A stretch of DNA of 64,000 nucleotides from Sulfolobus acidocaldarius SUSAZ (GTDB lineage: Archaea > Thermoproteota > Thermoprotei_A > Sulfolobales > Sulfolobaceae). Made by a program: the position numbers and the translations under genes. The notes under the pieces were generated by a model. The model was not told the DNA's origin and did no database searches. It saw only the letters and a program-made list of their open reading frames with translations. The stretch covers positions 652,621 to 716,620 of the forward strand of contig CP006977.1 of NCBI GenBank assembly GCA_000508305.1. Reading direction: 5' to 3'. Shown here piece after piece: positions 28,666 through 37,392 of the stretch (position 1 is the stretch's first letter; each line of letters opens with the position of its first letter).

Positions 28666-29670
28666 ATGAAAGCTATAGTGGTTCCTGCTCCCAAACAAAA
28701 TTACTCATTGCAACAGGTTAAAGATCCTAAACCAAACAGTGATGAAGTTGTTATAAGAGTAGTTAGAGCTGGACTATGCTATAGAGATTTGTTACAACTC
28801 CAGGGTTATTATCCCAGAATGAAATATCCGGTAGTTTTAGGACATGAGGTTGTAGGAGAAATAGAGGAAGTAGGGGATAACGTTAGTGACTTTAAGATAG
28901 GAGATCGAGTGATTTCCCTACTTTATGCACCAGACGGAAGTTGTGAATATTGTAAAGTAGGCGAGGAGGCTTACTGCAAAAGAAGACTAGGCTATTCAGA
29001 GGAGCTGGATGGCTTTTTTGCTGAAAGAGCTAAAGTTAAGGTTACAAGTATTGTGAAGGTTCCACAATCTGTGAGTGATGATGCAGCGGTGATTGTTCCA
29101 TGTGTCACTGGCATGATATATAGGGGTATAAGGAGAGCTGGAGGAATCAATAAGAATGAATACGCTTTAGTTACAGGAGCAAGTGGAGGTGTTGGTATTC
29201 ACGCAATACAGGTCGCAAAAGCATTAGGGGCAAGAACAATAGGTGTTACTACCTCTGAAGATAAAGCTAAAGTAATTAGAAAATATGCAGATCGCGTAAT
29301 AGTGGGAAGTAAGTTTTCAGATGAGGCAAGAAAGATCGGAGATATAAGTTTAGTAATAGACACTGTTGGGACGCCTACTATCGAGGAGAGTCTTAGATCG
29401 CTGAGAATGGGAGGTAAACTTGTTCAAATTGGCAATGTAGATCCTTCTCAGATATATAGTTTAAGGTTAGGTTATTTGATTTTAAAGGATATTTTATTAG
29501 TAGGACATGCATCAGCTACTAAATACGATGCTGAACAGACCCTTAAACTTACTGAAGGAGGAAACATAAGTGCAGTGGTAGCAGGTTATGTGAACTTAGA
29601 GAATATTGATGAAGGCTATAGGATGATTAAAGATCGTAATAAGATAGGTAAAGTTCTGCTGAAACCATAA
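28666..29670 (+). CDS. Zinc-type medium-chain dehydrogenase, probable acryloyl-CoA reductase
   Basis: A 334-aa MDR enzyme with GHEVVGEIEEVG, a cysteine cluster CEYCKVGEEAYC, and a nucleotide-binding GASGGVGIHAIQVAKALGA. The segments LQLQGYYPRMKYPVVLGHE and QIGNVDPSQIY match my memory of the Sulfolobus tokodaii acryloyl-CoA reductase of the 3-hydroxypropionate/4-hydroxybutyrate cycle. That enzyme reduces acryloyl-CoA to propionyl-CoA with NADPH. An alcohol dehydrogenase role is the alternative. The ATG at 28666 is preferred over a TTG at 28657. Confidence 0.8.
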   Translation: MKAIVVPAPKQNYSLQQVKDPKPNSDEVVIRVVRAGLCYRDLLQLQGYYPRMKYPVVLGHEVVGEIEEVGDNVSDFKIGDRVISLLYAPDGSCEYCKVGEEAYCKRRLGYSEELDGFFAERAKVKVTSIVKVPQSVSDDAAVIVPCVTGMIYRGIRRAGGINKNEYALVTGASGGVGIHAIQVAKALGARTIGVTTSEDKAKVIRKYADRVIVGSKFSDEARKIGDISLVIDTVGTPTIEESLRSLRMGGKLVQIGNVDPSQIYSLRLGYLILKDILLVGHASATKYDAEQTLKLTEGGNISAVVAGYVNLENIDEGYRMIKDRNKIGKVLLKP

Positions 29671-29695
29671 ATTCTTGAAGTTAATATTTTTCTAT

Positions 29696-30307
29696 GTGGA
29701 GATTAAGTTTAATGTATTAAAGATACCCTCTGATTTACTACCTCATTCAGAAGACGAGATTGATCAATTTAATGAAATTGCTGGATATATTTATGAAAGC
29801 ATATTACACTCACAACCATCAAAAGTGAATTTAGATGAAAAGATAATTCCACTTTCTTCTTTCTTACAAAGCAAAATGGTAGAGGGATTGCTGGAAAATA
29901 TTTATCACTATATGCAAATGCTAAAAGGAGCTAAATATTTGTCTGGAGATATTTCTATATCAATTAGTGAAGCCATAACATACACTACACTCCATACGAT
30001 ATATAGTGTTAAGTTACGTAATATAATTCCTTTCAGAACAGTAAAATATCTAGGGATAATAGCTGATGCCGTCGTTGACCTGTCTAGGGAGGAGAAATTG
30101 GCTAAAGAAGTTGGAAGTGATTCTGGACTTCTATTTATCAATATAAGATCATCAATGAATCCTAAGAGTTATCAAATCATAGATAAAATAAGAAGAAGTC
30201 TCATAAACATAGAAACTGTCAGATATCCGGATAGCTTCGGACTAATATCTATAGTTACGTTAGACAAGGGGGAATTAACTAATTCCTTTGTATTTATTAT
30301 ACCTTAA
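29696..30307 (+). CDS. Hypothetical protein, unrecognised
   Basis: About 203 aa from GTG 29696 (MEIKFNVLKIPSDLLPHSEDEID); a TTG at 29675 is an alternative. It is soluble, mixed alpha/beta, with no cysteine motif or membrane span. I recognise no family. It follows the dehydrogenase by 25 nt and is followed 7 nt later by another unknown gene, suggesting one operon. Confidence 0.55.
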   Translation: MEIKFNVLKIPSDLLPHSEDEIDQFNEIAGYIYESILHSQPSKVNLDEKIIPLSSFLQSKMVEGLLENIYHYMQMLKGAKYLSGDISISISEAITYTTLHTIYSVKLRNIIPFRTVKYLGIIADAVVDLSREEKLAKEVGSDSGLLFINIRSSMNPKSYQIIDKIRRSLINIETVRYPDSFGLISIVTLDKGELTNSFVFIIP

Positions 30308-30314
30308 GGTGGTA

Positions 30315-30809
30315 ATGATGGATTGTAATAATATCTATAAAATACTAATTGACCTATGGGTCGGAGACTCAAAAGAAGCTGAAGATATGGCTAAGGAGTG
30401 CCTAAGTTCTCTAAGGGGCGATGTTGATAAGATCAGGAAAAATATTAAAGAGATCAAGCAACAAGTACAGGCTGATTTTCTTCTTCCTAAGGCTCTAAGA
30501 GATAAGGGTGTGAGTACGGAGGATATACTAAAAATCTCGATGTATGAACTTGCAAGGAGAGCTACTATATTCTCAGGTTCAAGTAAGGTAAAAAAGAACG
30601 AAATTCTGAAATATAGCCTCATAAATATGGAGGAAAAACTAATTCTTAAGGGAACATGTGAAAGATGTAAAGGTTATAGATATTCTGAACTCACGAACGG
30701 ATTTCTAGTAGTTATGGACGATTTAATTTACGCTGAGTCACGATCTAAAGATGAGGACAGAATTGTAGGTGAGATAACTAAGATTTTATATAGCTTAAGT
30801 GAAAAATGA
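30315..30809 (+). CDS. Hypothetical protein with a C-terminal CxxC
   Basis: About 164 aa starting at ATG 30315, just after AAGGTGGT, a plausible ribosome binding site; the upstream TTG-type start at 30288 is less likely. It is strongly helical and charged in the first half. A CERCKG motif near residue 120 may bind a metal or be redox-active. The family was not recognised. Confidence 0.6.
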   Translation: MMDCNNIYKILIDLWVGDSKEAEDMAKECLSSLRGDVDKIRKNIKEIKQQVQADFLLPKALRDKGVSTEDILKISMYELARRATIFSGSSKVKKNEILKYSLINMEEKLILKGTCERCKGYRYSELTNGFLVVMDDLIYAESRSKDEDRIVGEITKILYSLSEK

Positions 30810-30850
30810 TAAAAATTCAAAATCTTCAAAAAATTTTGTTCACACGAAAA

Positions 30851-30951
30851 GATTTCACTATGGTGTGTCCTTATAACATTTTTTAGTATACATTCAATAC
30901 TTTACACTAAAATTGATTGAATTAAAATAGTGAACATACTATAGTGAAATC
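30851..30951. repeat. 11-bp perfect inverted repeat flanking the SUMT promoter
   Basis: GATTTCACTAT (30851-30861) and its exact reverse complement ATAGTGAAATC (30941-30951) are 79 bp apart. The second arm ends 2 nt before the SUMT ATG and covers the presumed start site. A third partial copy, AATAGTGAA, lies at 30927-30935. These may be operator half-sites. Confidence 0.45.
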
Positions 30952-30953
30952 CT

Positions 30954-31670
30954 ATGAATGGGAGAGTGTATATAGTTGGTGCTGGTCCTGGAGACCCAGA
31001 GCTCATAACTATAAAGGCATTAAACATACTGAAAAGTGCAGATGTTGTGCTATATGATAGGTTAGTTCCTGAATCGATACTGACTGGTTTGAAGTGTGAG
31101 TTAATATATGTTGGTAAAGAAATAGGAGACGCATACTTACAGGAAAAGATAAATCGTCTCCTTGTCGAGAAAGCCAAAGAAGGTAAAACCGTGGTTAGGT
31201 TGAAGGGAGGAGATCCTACAATTTTTGGTCGCGGAGAAGAGGAATGTATATATGTAGTGGAGAACGGGATAGAATGTGAAATAATTCCTGGAGTTACTAG
31301 TGCAATTGCAGTTCCAGAGACTGCAAAAATTCCAGTAACATCTAGATTAGCTTCACCATCCGTGAGTATTATAACCGCTACCAGATCTAACGGCGAGCTC
31401 ATTACTTCTGATTATATTCCAAAAAAGGGAACTTTAGTTATATTGATGGGTATACATGTGATAGAGGAGCTATACGGAATACTGTTGTCGGTCAGAAATA
31501 AAGATGAACCTGTGGCAGTTATTGAAAAGGGAACACTGAAAGATCAACGAACCTTTTTAGGAAAACTGGAAGATCTGATAAATATTGTTAAGCAAAATGA
31601 AGTCAAAGCTCCCGCAATTATAGTTATAGGAGATGTAGTTTTGTTGAGAAATAAACTTCAAAAATGTTGA
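30954..31670 (+). CDS. cobA: Uroporphyrinogen-III C-methyltransferase (SUMT)
   Basis: A 238-aa SAM-dependent methyltransferase with VGAGPGDPELIT, the YDRLV motif, the KGGDPTIFGRG loop and PGVTSAIAVPETAKIP. It converts uroporphyrinogen III to precorrin-2 for sirohaem, haem d1-type or cobamide synthesis. It stands alone behind a promoter framed by an inverted repeat. Confidence 0.95.
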   Translation: MNGRVYIVGAGPGDPELITIKALNILKSADVVLYDRLVPESILTGLKCELIYVGKEIGDAYLQEKINRLLVEKAKEGKTVVRLKGGDPTIFGRGEEECIYVVENGIECEIIPGVTSAIAVPETAKIPVTSRLASPSVSIITATRSNGELITSDYIPKKGTLVILMGIHVIEELYGILLSVRNKDEPVAVIEKGTLKDQRTFLGKLEDLINIVKQNEVKAPAIIVIGDVVLLRNKLQKC

Positions 31671-31685
31671 AATCGAAATTTAATT

Positions 31686-31829
31686 ATGCAAAATGATCCA
31701 GTGTGTGGGATGGAAGTTAATGAAGATACTAAATATAAATTAAGTTACAAGGGAAAGACGTACTATTTTTGTAGCCCCTTATGTATGGCTGAATTTAAGA
31801 AAAGGCCAGAAAAATATATTCAGCATTAA
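31686..31829 (+). CDS. YHS-domain miniprotein, 47 aa
   Basis: A short gene (below usual ORF cut-offs) encoding [11 protein letters not shown]...[19 protein letters not shown]. The DPVCGM opening and the FCSxxC pair are the complete YHS metal-binding domain. Such domains occur in copper ATPases and monooxygenases and as free metal-binding proteins. It lies 15 nt after SUMT, just before the molybdenum hydroxylase subunit genes, and may handle a metal for either. Confidence 0.9.
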   Translation: MQNDPVCGMEVNEDTKYKLSYKGKTYYFCSPLCMAEFKKRPEKYIQH

Positions 31830-31844
31830 CAATTTCACGTAAAG

Positions 31845-31851
31845 TATTTAA
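31845..31851 (+). promoter_or_regulatory. TATA-like box for the FAD-subunit gene
   Basis: TATTTAAG-type sequence lies about 26 nt before the ATG at 31874, consistent with a leaderless mRNA. Confidence 0.5.
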
Positions 31852-31873
31852 GTCACTAAGGGTATTCAAATCT

Positions 31874-32716
31874 ATGTATCCGCCTAAAATAGGTTATGTA
31901 ATTCCAGAAAATATTGACGAAACATTTGACTTTCTAGAGGATCATGAAGACGCTCGACCATTAGCAGGAGGTCATAGTCTTATACCGGCATTGAAATTAA
32001 GGATAATTCGTCCGTCCTATTTAGTGGAAATCCGACGTTTTAAGGAGCTAAATTATGTTAAATTTGAAGGTGGTAAGTACAGAATAGGTGCACTTACAAC
32101 CCACTATGATATTTCTAAAGCCGGCGTTCCTTTACTTAGTCAGGCAGCAACTAAGATAGCAGATCCACAGGTAAGAAATATGGGAACAATAGGGGGGAGT
32201 ATATCTCACCTTGACCCTGCAGCTGATTATCCAGCCTCATTAATTGCAGCAGATGCAGAGGTTAAAATTAAAAGTAAGAAGGGAGAGAGGACTGTGAGTT
32301 TTAAGGATTTTGCAAAAGATATGTTTACGCCAGATTTGAATCCTGGAGAATTGGTTGTAGAAATACAATTGCCTGATCTAAGAAATTACAAGTATTCTTA
32401 TGAGAAGTTAGAGAGAAGGGCTGGGGATTTTGCCATAGTGGGCGTAGCAGTTCTACTGAAGTTAAGTGGAGATGTTGTTGACGATGTTAGAATAGGCCTA
32501 ACTGCTGTAAACAATGTAGCTGTAAGAGCTAAAGAAGCTGAAGATGAGCTTATTGGTAAGAGGCTATCTCAAGAGTTAATTGAGAAAGCCTCTAGTAGGG
32601 CAGTGGAGCGTGCAAACCCGAGCTCAGACATAAGAGGATCAGCTGAATATAAAAAGAAGATGGTTAAAGTTATGACAAAGAGAGCAATTATAAATGCATT
32701 AGGTGGTAAGATATGA
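31874..32716 (+). CDS. cutB: Molybdenum hydroxylase FAD-binding (medium) subunit
   Basis: A 280-aa CoxM/CutB-type subunit. It has the FAD loop [13 protein letters not shown], the second motif [19 protein letters not shown] and a C-terminal domain with RAVERANP. It passes electrons from the 2Fe-2S subunit to an acceptor in CO/xanthine-dehydrogenase-type enzymes, including Sulfolobus aldehyde oxidoreductase. Its stop overlaps the next gene (ATGA). No large molybdopterin subunit gene is adjacent, which is unusual. Confidence 0.92.
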   Translation: MYPPKIGYVIPENIDETFDFLEDHEDARPLAGGHSLIPALKLRIIRPSYLVEIRRFKELNYVKFEGGKYRIGALTTHYDISKAGVPLLSQAATKIADPQVRNMGTIGGSISHLDPAADYPASLIAADAEVKIKSKKGERTVSFKDFAKDMFTPDLNPGELVVEIQLPDLRNYKYSYEKLERRAGDFAIVGVAVLLKLSGDVVDDVRIGLTAVNNVAVRAKEAEDELIGKRLSQELIEKASSRAVERANPSSDIRGSAEYKKKMVKVMTKRAIINALGGKI

Positions 32717-33219
32717 TCATAGTTGATAAAGATCAAAAAGCTAAAATAACTTTAAGGATAAATGGAGAAACCCATGAAGTAGAGGTAGAACCAAGGAGAT
32801 TACTAGTTCATGTCCTAAGAGAATTGGGATATACTAGTGTTCATGTTGGATGTGACACGTCTAATTGCGGTGCCTGTACTGTAATAATGAATGGTAGATC
32901 AGTAAAATCATGTACAGTTCTTGGAATAGAAGCAAATGGAAGCGAAATAACTACTGTAGAAGGTCTAAGTAAAGATGGTAAGCTTCATCCAATACAAGAA
33001 GCCTTCTGGGAAAACCATGCTCTACAATGTGGTTATTGTACCCCTGGAATGATAATGGAATCTTACTGGTTACTTAAGGAGAAACCTAATCCTTCGGAAG
33101 AAGAAATAAGAGAAGGTATATCTGGTAATTTATGCAGATGCACGGGTTATCAAAACATCATAAAAGCAATTAAGGATGCTGCAGCAAGGTTAAATCAGCA
33201 GGCGTATCAACGTCTATAA
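32713..33219 (+). CDS. cutC: Molybdenum hydroxylase 2Fe-2S (small) subunit
   Basis: A 168-aa CoxS/CutC-type protein with two iron-sulfur sites. The plant-ferredoxin-type motif [11 protein letters not shown] is N-terminal, and the helical-domain motif is CGYCTPGM with CRCTGYQ. It mediates electron flow from the molybdenum centre to FAD. It is translationally coupled to the FAD subunit. The 3' end overlaps the convergent mocA-like gene by 50 nt. Confidence 0.93.
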   Translation: MIIVDKDQKAKITLRINGETHEVEVEPRRLLVHVLRELGYTSVHVGCDTSNCGACTVIMNGRSVKSCTVLGIEANGSEITTVEGLSKDGKLHPIQEAFWENHALQCGYCTPGMIMESYWLLKEKPNPSEEEIREGISGNLCRCTGYQNIIKAIKDAAARLNQQAYQRL

Positions 33220-33733
33220 GCACTTCTCTTCCACACTCAACCTCGCATATATTCTCCTTTTTTAACTCTCCTAAAATCATGCGAGCTCCGACATCTCCCT
33301 TTAAATTCATTATTTTCTCATAAAGCACCCTACTAAGTAGAACTGGATTCCCTCTAGTTCCTTTATGAACAGGAATTACGGCATAGCAGTTTTCCTTGAA
33401 CTCTGATACTATCTTTTTAACTGTATTTTCTGTAATCAGTGGCATGTCACCCAATAGTACTAAAACTCCGTCGAAATCGAAAAAGAATCTCACACCGAGC
33501 TTAATTGATGACGATATTCCCTCTCTCCAATTAGGGTTATAAATCACAATTTCATTTGATAACACATCTAGTAGTTCCTTGTAATACTTACCCACTATAA
33601 TTACTCTATCGAGAAACTTTACCGAATCAATTGTCTTTATTATTATTGGAGTATTATCGATTGTTGCTAATAATTTATTTCCTCCGAATCTCTTCCCCTC
33701 TCCTGCGGCTAGGATGATAGCACCGATTTTCAT
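33170..33733 (-). CDS. MocA/MobA-like molybdenum cofactor nucleotidyltransferase
   Basis: A 187-aa nucleotidyltransferase with the N-terminal [13 protein letters not shown] motif and the LLGDMPL metal-binding motif, then RGNPVLLS and the final DVDTPADL. MocA adds CMP to Moco for xanthine-oxidase-type enzymes, which fits its position beside their subunits. GlmU-type or MobA-type GTP use cannot be excluded. Confidence 0.88.
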   Translation of the reverse strand: MKIGAIILAAGEGKRFGGNKLLATIDNTPIIIKTIDSVKFLDRVIIVGKYYKELLDVLSNEIVIYNPNWREGISSSIKLGVRFFFDFDGVLVLLGDMPLITENTVKKIVSEFKENCYAVIPVHKGTRGNPVLLSRVLYEKIMNLKGDVGARMILGELKKENICEVECGREVLIDVDTPADLTLLQHP

Positions 33734-33761
33734 ATATACTAGTACTTAGTATATCATTCTT

Positions 33762-34196
33762 ATGAAGTTTGAAGGCGAACTTCAAGTTCCATTCCCATCA
33801 GATAAGTTATGGAGTTTTATTACAGACGTAGAGAAAGTAGCATCTTGCTTTCCTGGTCTAAAAAGCATTACAAAGACTGGCGAAAATACCTATGCAGTAG
33901 TAGGGACAGCCGGTATAGGTTTTATTAAGGGTGAGTATAAGGCTAATGTACAACTATCAAACATAGATCAGAATTCGAAGAGCCTGAATTTACTTGCAAA
34001 AGGTACTGGACTTAATAGTAACCTAGATATTACTGCATTAGTCCAGCTTTTAGAGTCTCCTGTAAGGCTAAAGTACTCTGCTGATGTAAAAGTTAGTGGA
34101 GTACTAGCATCAATAGGAGCTAGGCTAATGGATTCAGCATTAAATAAGCTCCTTAATGAGCTTTTTGAGTGTATAAAACTGAAGGCAGCAAATTAA
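33762..34196 (+). CDS. coxG: CoxG-like SRPBCC-fold protein
   Basis: A 144-aa protein opening FEGELQVPFPSDKLWSFITDVEKVASCFPG, the standard start of the carbon monoxide dehydrogenase subunit G family. CoxG proteins bind membranes or quinones and help anchor or mature molybdenum hydroxylases. The gene is divergent from mocA and completes the accessory set. Confidence 0.9.
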   Translation: MKFEGELQVPFPSDKLWSFITDVEKVASCFPGLKSITKTGENTYAVVGTAGIGFIKGEYKANVQLSNIDQNSKSLNLLAKGTGLNSNLDITALVQLLESPVRLKYSADVKVSGVLASIGARLMDSALNKLLNELFECIKLKAAN

Positions 34197-34203
34197 AAAA
34201 TCT

Positions 34204-35784
34204 TTAATCAAGTAAATCAATTACTATCCCAAGTCCTCTAGTTCTACCCTCTCTAAATACAAATATTTGGTCTTTTTCTATATATTCTGGTCTGTATAAG
34301 AAGGATAAAGTAACTTCTGCAGCATCACCACTCCTTAAGTATTTGGTAGAGATATTTTCAAATCTAATCGCTTGTCGTATTGTGTATAAATGCAGAGTTG
34401 CAACATAACCCTCTTTTATGGTCGTGGGATGATGTAACACCATAACTTTAGCCTTAAACTTCCTTGAAGATCTTACTTTACTATTATGATTAGTGAGAAC
34501 CATGCCTTTTCTAAGTATATCCTTATCCAGTCCCTGTATAGCGAATGTTGCTATCGTTCCAGAAGATACGTTGTCCACGAATATTTTGTTCACCTGAATA
34601 CTCTTGACTTTAACTTCCTTAAAGTCTCCTAGCCTTGTTGGACCTATGTAATAATTTCTATTTGTGGCAATCATTCCTCTTACAACAGATCCCAATACTA
34701 CTGTACCTACTCCAGATACGTTATATATTTCATCTATATATACAAGTGGCTCTTCATTTTCATCCCTCTTATCGATCTTTTTGGGTGGCAACATGTTTAA
34801 GAACTTCATAAGTAGGTCAAGTCCTTCTCCTGTTACGTTAGAAACTTTAAATATAGGTACTACTCTTTTAGTTTTCATTGCTAGTATAGAATTTAATAAG
34901 TCCTCTTCATTCTCTACCTCTATTACTAATCTGTTTATTCCAGGTATCTTTAGGATACTTTTGATATCATTTACTATTCCATTAGTCTTCTCTTTGCTAT
35001 ATTTATCAACCTTCGTGACTACTATAAATATTGGAAATTTTAAAATCGAAGCTACTGCCAGATGTTCTTTTCCCATTGCAGATAGTCCGTCATCAGCACC
35101 TACAACGAGCATAACATAATCAACCTCATATCCTAAAAGTCCTTTTAATGTAGTTCTCAAATATCTTTCGTGCCCCCCTAGATCTATAAGCCTTATTATT
35201 TTGGAACTTTTGAGAGTTATCTCAGCCTCATCTAAAGGATCCCTCAAGGTCCAATTTATTATATTACCATTACTATCGAGACCTAACAATCTTAGTGTTA
35301 CTGAAGAGGTTCGCCCAGAGAGAATTTCATGCATATGACGTGCTATTAAAGCTCTTAGGGTACCATTTCCGTCATCCAGTTTTCCTAGGATTAATGCACC
35401 TGTGAGTGTGCTCTTACCTGCATTTACATGTCCCATTACAGCTATGTTAACTTGAACTGGCATTCTTTCTTTAAATATCCTTATTAATAGTTCCGCAATG
35501 AATTTCCTGCTTTTTACTTCAACTATCCTCTTATGAACAATCTTAGCGTTTATTGTAGATGCTATTTTCTCTATTGTGACTATACTTTTGTCTAACTGAT
35601 CCTTTTCGATACCTATAATCTCTCCATTATCTCCTACACCTATTATGTAGAATGCCTCTCCCCCACCTTCCTCTAATCTATATTTCATTTGAGTTGCTAG
35701 ACTCTGTAGTCTTGTTTCATCATCATTTATTATCAACAGTTTGTATTCTATCTTTCCAGTTTCACTCTCCTTAGGATATTTCAT
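34204..35784 (-). CDS. GTPBP1-like translational GTPase
   Basis: A 526-aa protein with an N-terminal extra domain (about 110 residues). The EF-Tu-type G domain follows: G1 GHVNAGKST, G3 DLGGHE and G4 TKVDK. Two beta-barrel domains complete it. The layout and the KEHLAVASIL segment fit the archaeal GTPBP1/GTPBP2 group, which is linked to mRNA or ribosome quality control in eukaryotes. The archaeal role is not known to me. It is divergent from the ZPR1 gene. Confidence 0.85.
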   Translation of the reverse strand: MKYPKESETGKIEYKLLIINDDETRLQSLATQMKYRLEEGGGEAFYIIGVGDNGEIIGIEKDQLDKSIVTIEKIASTINAKIVHKRIVEVKSRKFIAELLIRIFKERMPVQVNIAVMGHVNAGKSTLTGALILGKLDDGNGTLRALIARHMHEILSGRTSSVTLRLLGLDSNGNIINWTLRDPLDEAEITLKSSKIIRLIDLGGHERYLRTTLKGLLGYEVDYVMLVVGADDGLSAMGKEHLAVASILKFPIFIVVTKVDKYSKEKTNGIVNDIKSILKIPGINRLVIEVENEEDLLNSILAMKTKRVVPIFKVSNVTGEGLDLLMKFLNMLPPKKIDKRDENEEPLVYIDEIYNVSGVGTVVLGSVVRGMIATNRNYYIGPTRLGDFKEVKVKSIQVNKIFVDNVSSGTIATFAIQGLDKDILRKGMVLTNHNSKVRSSRKFKAKVMVLHHPTTIKEGYVATLHLYTIRQAIRFENISTKYLRSGDAAEVTLSFLYRPEYIEKDQIFVFREGRTRGLGIVIDLLD

Positions 35785-35836
35785 TTCACCACTATTTCCA
35801 AATAATTATTTTTTCTTGACCGTTATATTTTTACAT

Positions 35837-36337
35837 GTGACTTCAGATCTTAAACTATTATACGAAGGCAAGCACATATGCCCTGTATGTTCCAATAACT
35901 CAATGTGGATAAGACAATACTCATATGAAGCTCCAAGGGCTGGAGTATTATTGCTCATGATCTTTGAGTGCGAGAGTTGTGGATATAGAATTAGAGATGT
36001 GAAACCATTTGAGGACGGTAAGCCTATTAAGATTATATTAAAGGTAGAAACTGAAGAAGATTTAAGGTCTATTCTATACCGTTCACCTTATGCAAATGTA
36101 ATAATTCCTGAACTGGGAGTAGAGGCTCTTTCTAAAGAAGCATATCAAGGTGTAATAACTACAGTGGAAGGATTACTTGAAATATTACTTGACAATATGG
36201 GGGAATTATGTGAAAATAATGGTTGTCAGGATATTGAAAAGGCTAAAAAAGGTGAGCTTCCTTTCACTTTAATCATAGAAGATCAGAGCGGACTAAGTTA
36301 TGTGGAATCTAAAAAAGCTAATGTCATTCAACTTTAA
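35837..36337 (+). CDS. ZPR1-type zinc finger protein
   Basis: About 166 aa from GTG 35837 (MTSDLKLLYEGKHICPVC). The longer frame to 35741 would overlap the divergent gene and adds a hydrophobic stretch unlike the family. It has the zinc finger CPVC...CESCGYR and one ZPR1 beta domain, against two copies in eukaryotes. Eukaryotic ZPR1 binds EF-1A; the archaeal role is inferred to be translation-related. The 3' end overlaps hsp20. Confidence 0.85.
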   Translation: MTSDLKLLYEGKHICPVCSNNSMWIRQYSYEAPRAGVLLLMIFECESCGYRIRDVKPFEDGKPIKIILKVETEEDLRSILYRSPYANVIIPELGVEALSKEAYQGVITTVEGLLEILLDNMGELCENNGCQDIEKAKKGELPFTLIIEDQSGLSYVESKKANVIQL

Positions 36338-36845
36338 TTTCTGTACCCTTCTCCTCTTTACCTTTAAGTTTCTTGAGTACTACTTGAAGTACCCCATTAT
36401 TGTACGAGGCTTTTGCACTTTTATCATCCACTTCGGTAGGTAAATCTATCTCTTTGTAGTATTTTCTATCTTCCCCACTGGCTTGTATGATCAGTTTCTT
36501 TCCTCCTTCTATTATTTTTATCTTTATATTGTTCTTATCAACTCCTGGTAGCTCGGCTATAACTCTAACTTCCTCGCCTCTCTCTATAACGTCAATTAAC
36601 GGTTCCCTTTCCTCGCTTATAAGTGGTTTTCCCTTATAGGACTTCACATTTCCGAATTGCTCTATTATTGGTTTTCCATCAGGACCTACAGTTACTCTAA
36701 ATCCGTAAATATAAGGTCCAAATCTCTTTCCTCCTTCTTCAGTTCCATACCTTTCAAATTCTCTTTCAAATCTCTCGAATTCTTCCTCGATTTCTTTTAT
36801 TAGTTCATCAAAAAGGTCAAATGGATCTCTATATCTTCTTGACAT
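36324..36845 (-). CDS. hsp20: Small heat shock protein Hsp20
   Basis: A 173-aa alpha-crystallin protein. It has a charged N-terminal helix (DELIKEIEEEFERFEREFERYG), a crystallin core with PLIDVIERGEEVRVIAELPGV, and the conserved YNNGVLQVVLKK. A usual IXI tail is only weakly present (GTEIKVE). It forms oligomeric holdase chaperones. GGTGA at 36853-36857 is a well-spaced ribosome binding site, 7 nt before ATG 36845. Confidence 0.93.
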   Translation of the reverse strand: MSRRYRDPFDLFDELIKEIEEEFERFEREFERYGTEEGGKRFGPYIYGFRVTVGPDGKPIIEQFGNVKSYKGKPLISEEREPLIDVIERGEEVRVIAELPGVDKNNIKIKIIEGGKKLIIQASGEDRKYYKEIDLPTEVDDKSAKASYNNGVLQVVLKKLKGKEEKGTEIKVE

Positions 36846-36887
36846 TAGTTGGTCACCGGTAAGATTTTTGCATTCAAAAATAAAAAA

Positions 36888-37313
36888 TCAACTATCTTTA
36901 ACTTGAACTAATTCTATTAAAACCCCAATTGTACTTTTAGGATGAACAAAGGCAACCAAATGTCCTCTAGCACCTATTCTTGGTGTCTTATCCACTAACT
37001 GAATACCAAGGATATTTAATTCGCTTAGAGACTGCCTTATGTCGCTTACTTTTATGGCTAAATGATGAAGTCCAGGACCTCTGTTTTTTAAAAACTTAAC
37101 AACTGTATTAGTCTCGTCATCATGATTTATTGGTTCAATTAACTCTACAGTCGTCTCTCCACTACTTCCAGCTAGAAAGACTACTTTTATACCCCTGTCT
37201 GGTAGTGTTTCTCTGTGAACAACTCTAAATCCCAGTTTATTTGTATAGAGATCTACTGCATTATCTAAATTTTCCACTGCTATACCGATATGGTCTATTG
37301 TATCTGTTATCAT
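36888..37313 (-). CDS. mce: Methylmalonyl-CoA epimerase
   Basis: A vicinal-oxygen-chelate protein with DTIDHIGIAVENLDNAVDLY, GPGLHHLAIKV and the final LIELV. It interconverts (S)- and (R)-methylmalonyl-CoA in the 3-hydroxypropionate/4-hydroxybutyrate cycle. The ATG at 37313 is favoured over that at 37331, because TTTATAAG at 37336-37343 sits 26 nt before it. The mutase gene is transcribed divergently from the same 80-bp gap. Confidence 0.92.
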   Translation of the reverse strand: MITDTIDHIGIAVENLDNAVDLYTNKLGFRVVHRETLPDRGIKVVFLAGSSGETTVELIEPINHDDETNTVVKFLKNRGPGLHHLAIKVSDIRQSLSELNILGIQLVDKTPRIGARGHLVAFVHPKSTIGVLIELVQVKDS

Positions 37314-37335
37314 TAAGTATATTTTTTCCATTTAG

Positions 37336-37343
37336 TTTATAAG
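37336..37343 (-). promoter_or_regulatory. TATA-like box for methylmalonyl-CoA epimerase
   Basis: On the minus strand CTTATAAA is centred about 26 nt before the ATG at 37313, supporting the shorter start. Confidence 0.5.
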
Positions 37344-37362
37344 TTTGATTAAAAAGAAAGGA

Positions 37363-37369
37363 TTTTAAA
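37363..37369 (+). promoter_or_regulatory. TATA-like box for methylmalonyl-CoA mutase
   Basis: TTTTAAA is centred about 27 nt before the ATG at 37393 and lies within the shared divergent promoter region. Confidence 0.5.
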
Positions 37370-37392
37370 CTGTTTAAGCAAATATATATCAG

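Noticed and set aside
30902-31402. 166-aa minus-strand ORF opposite SUMT
   Set aside because: It overlaps strong SUMT motifs and the promoter repeats, and looks like an antisense shadow.
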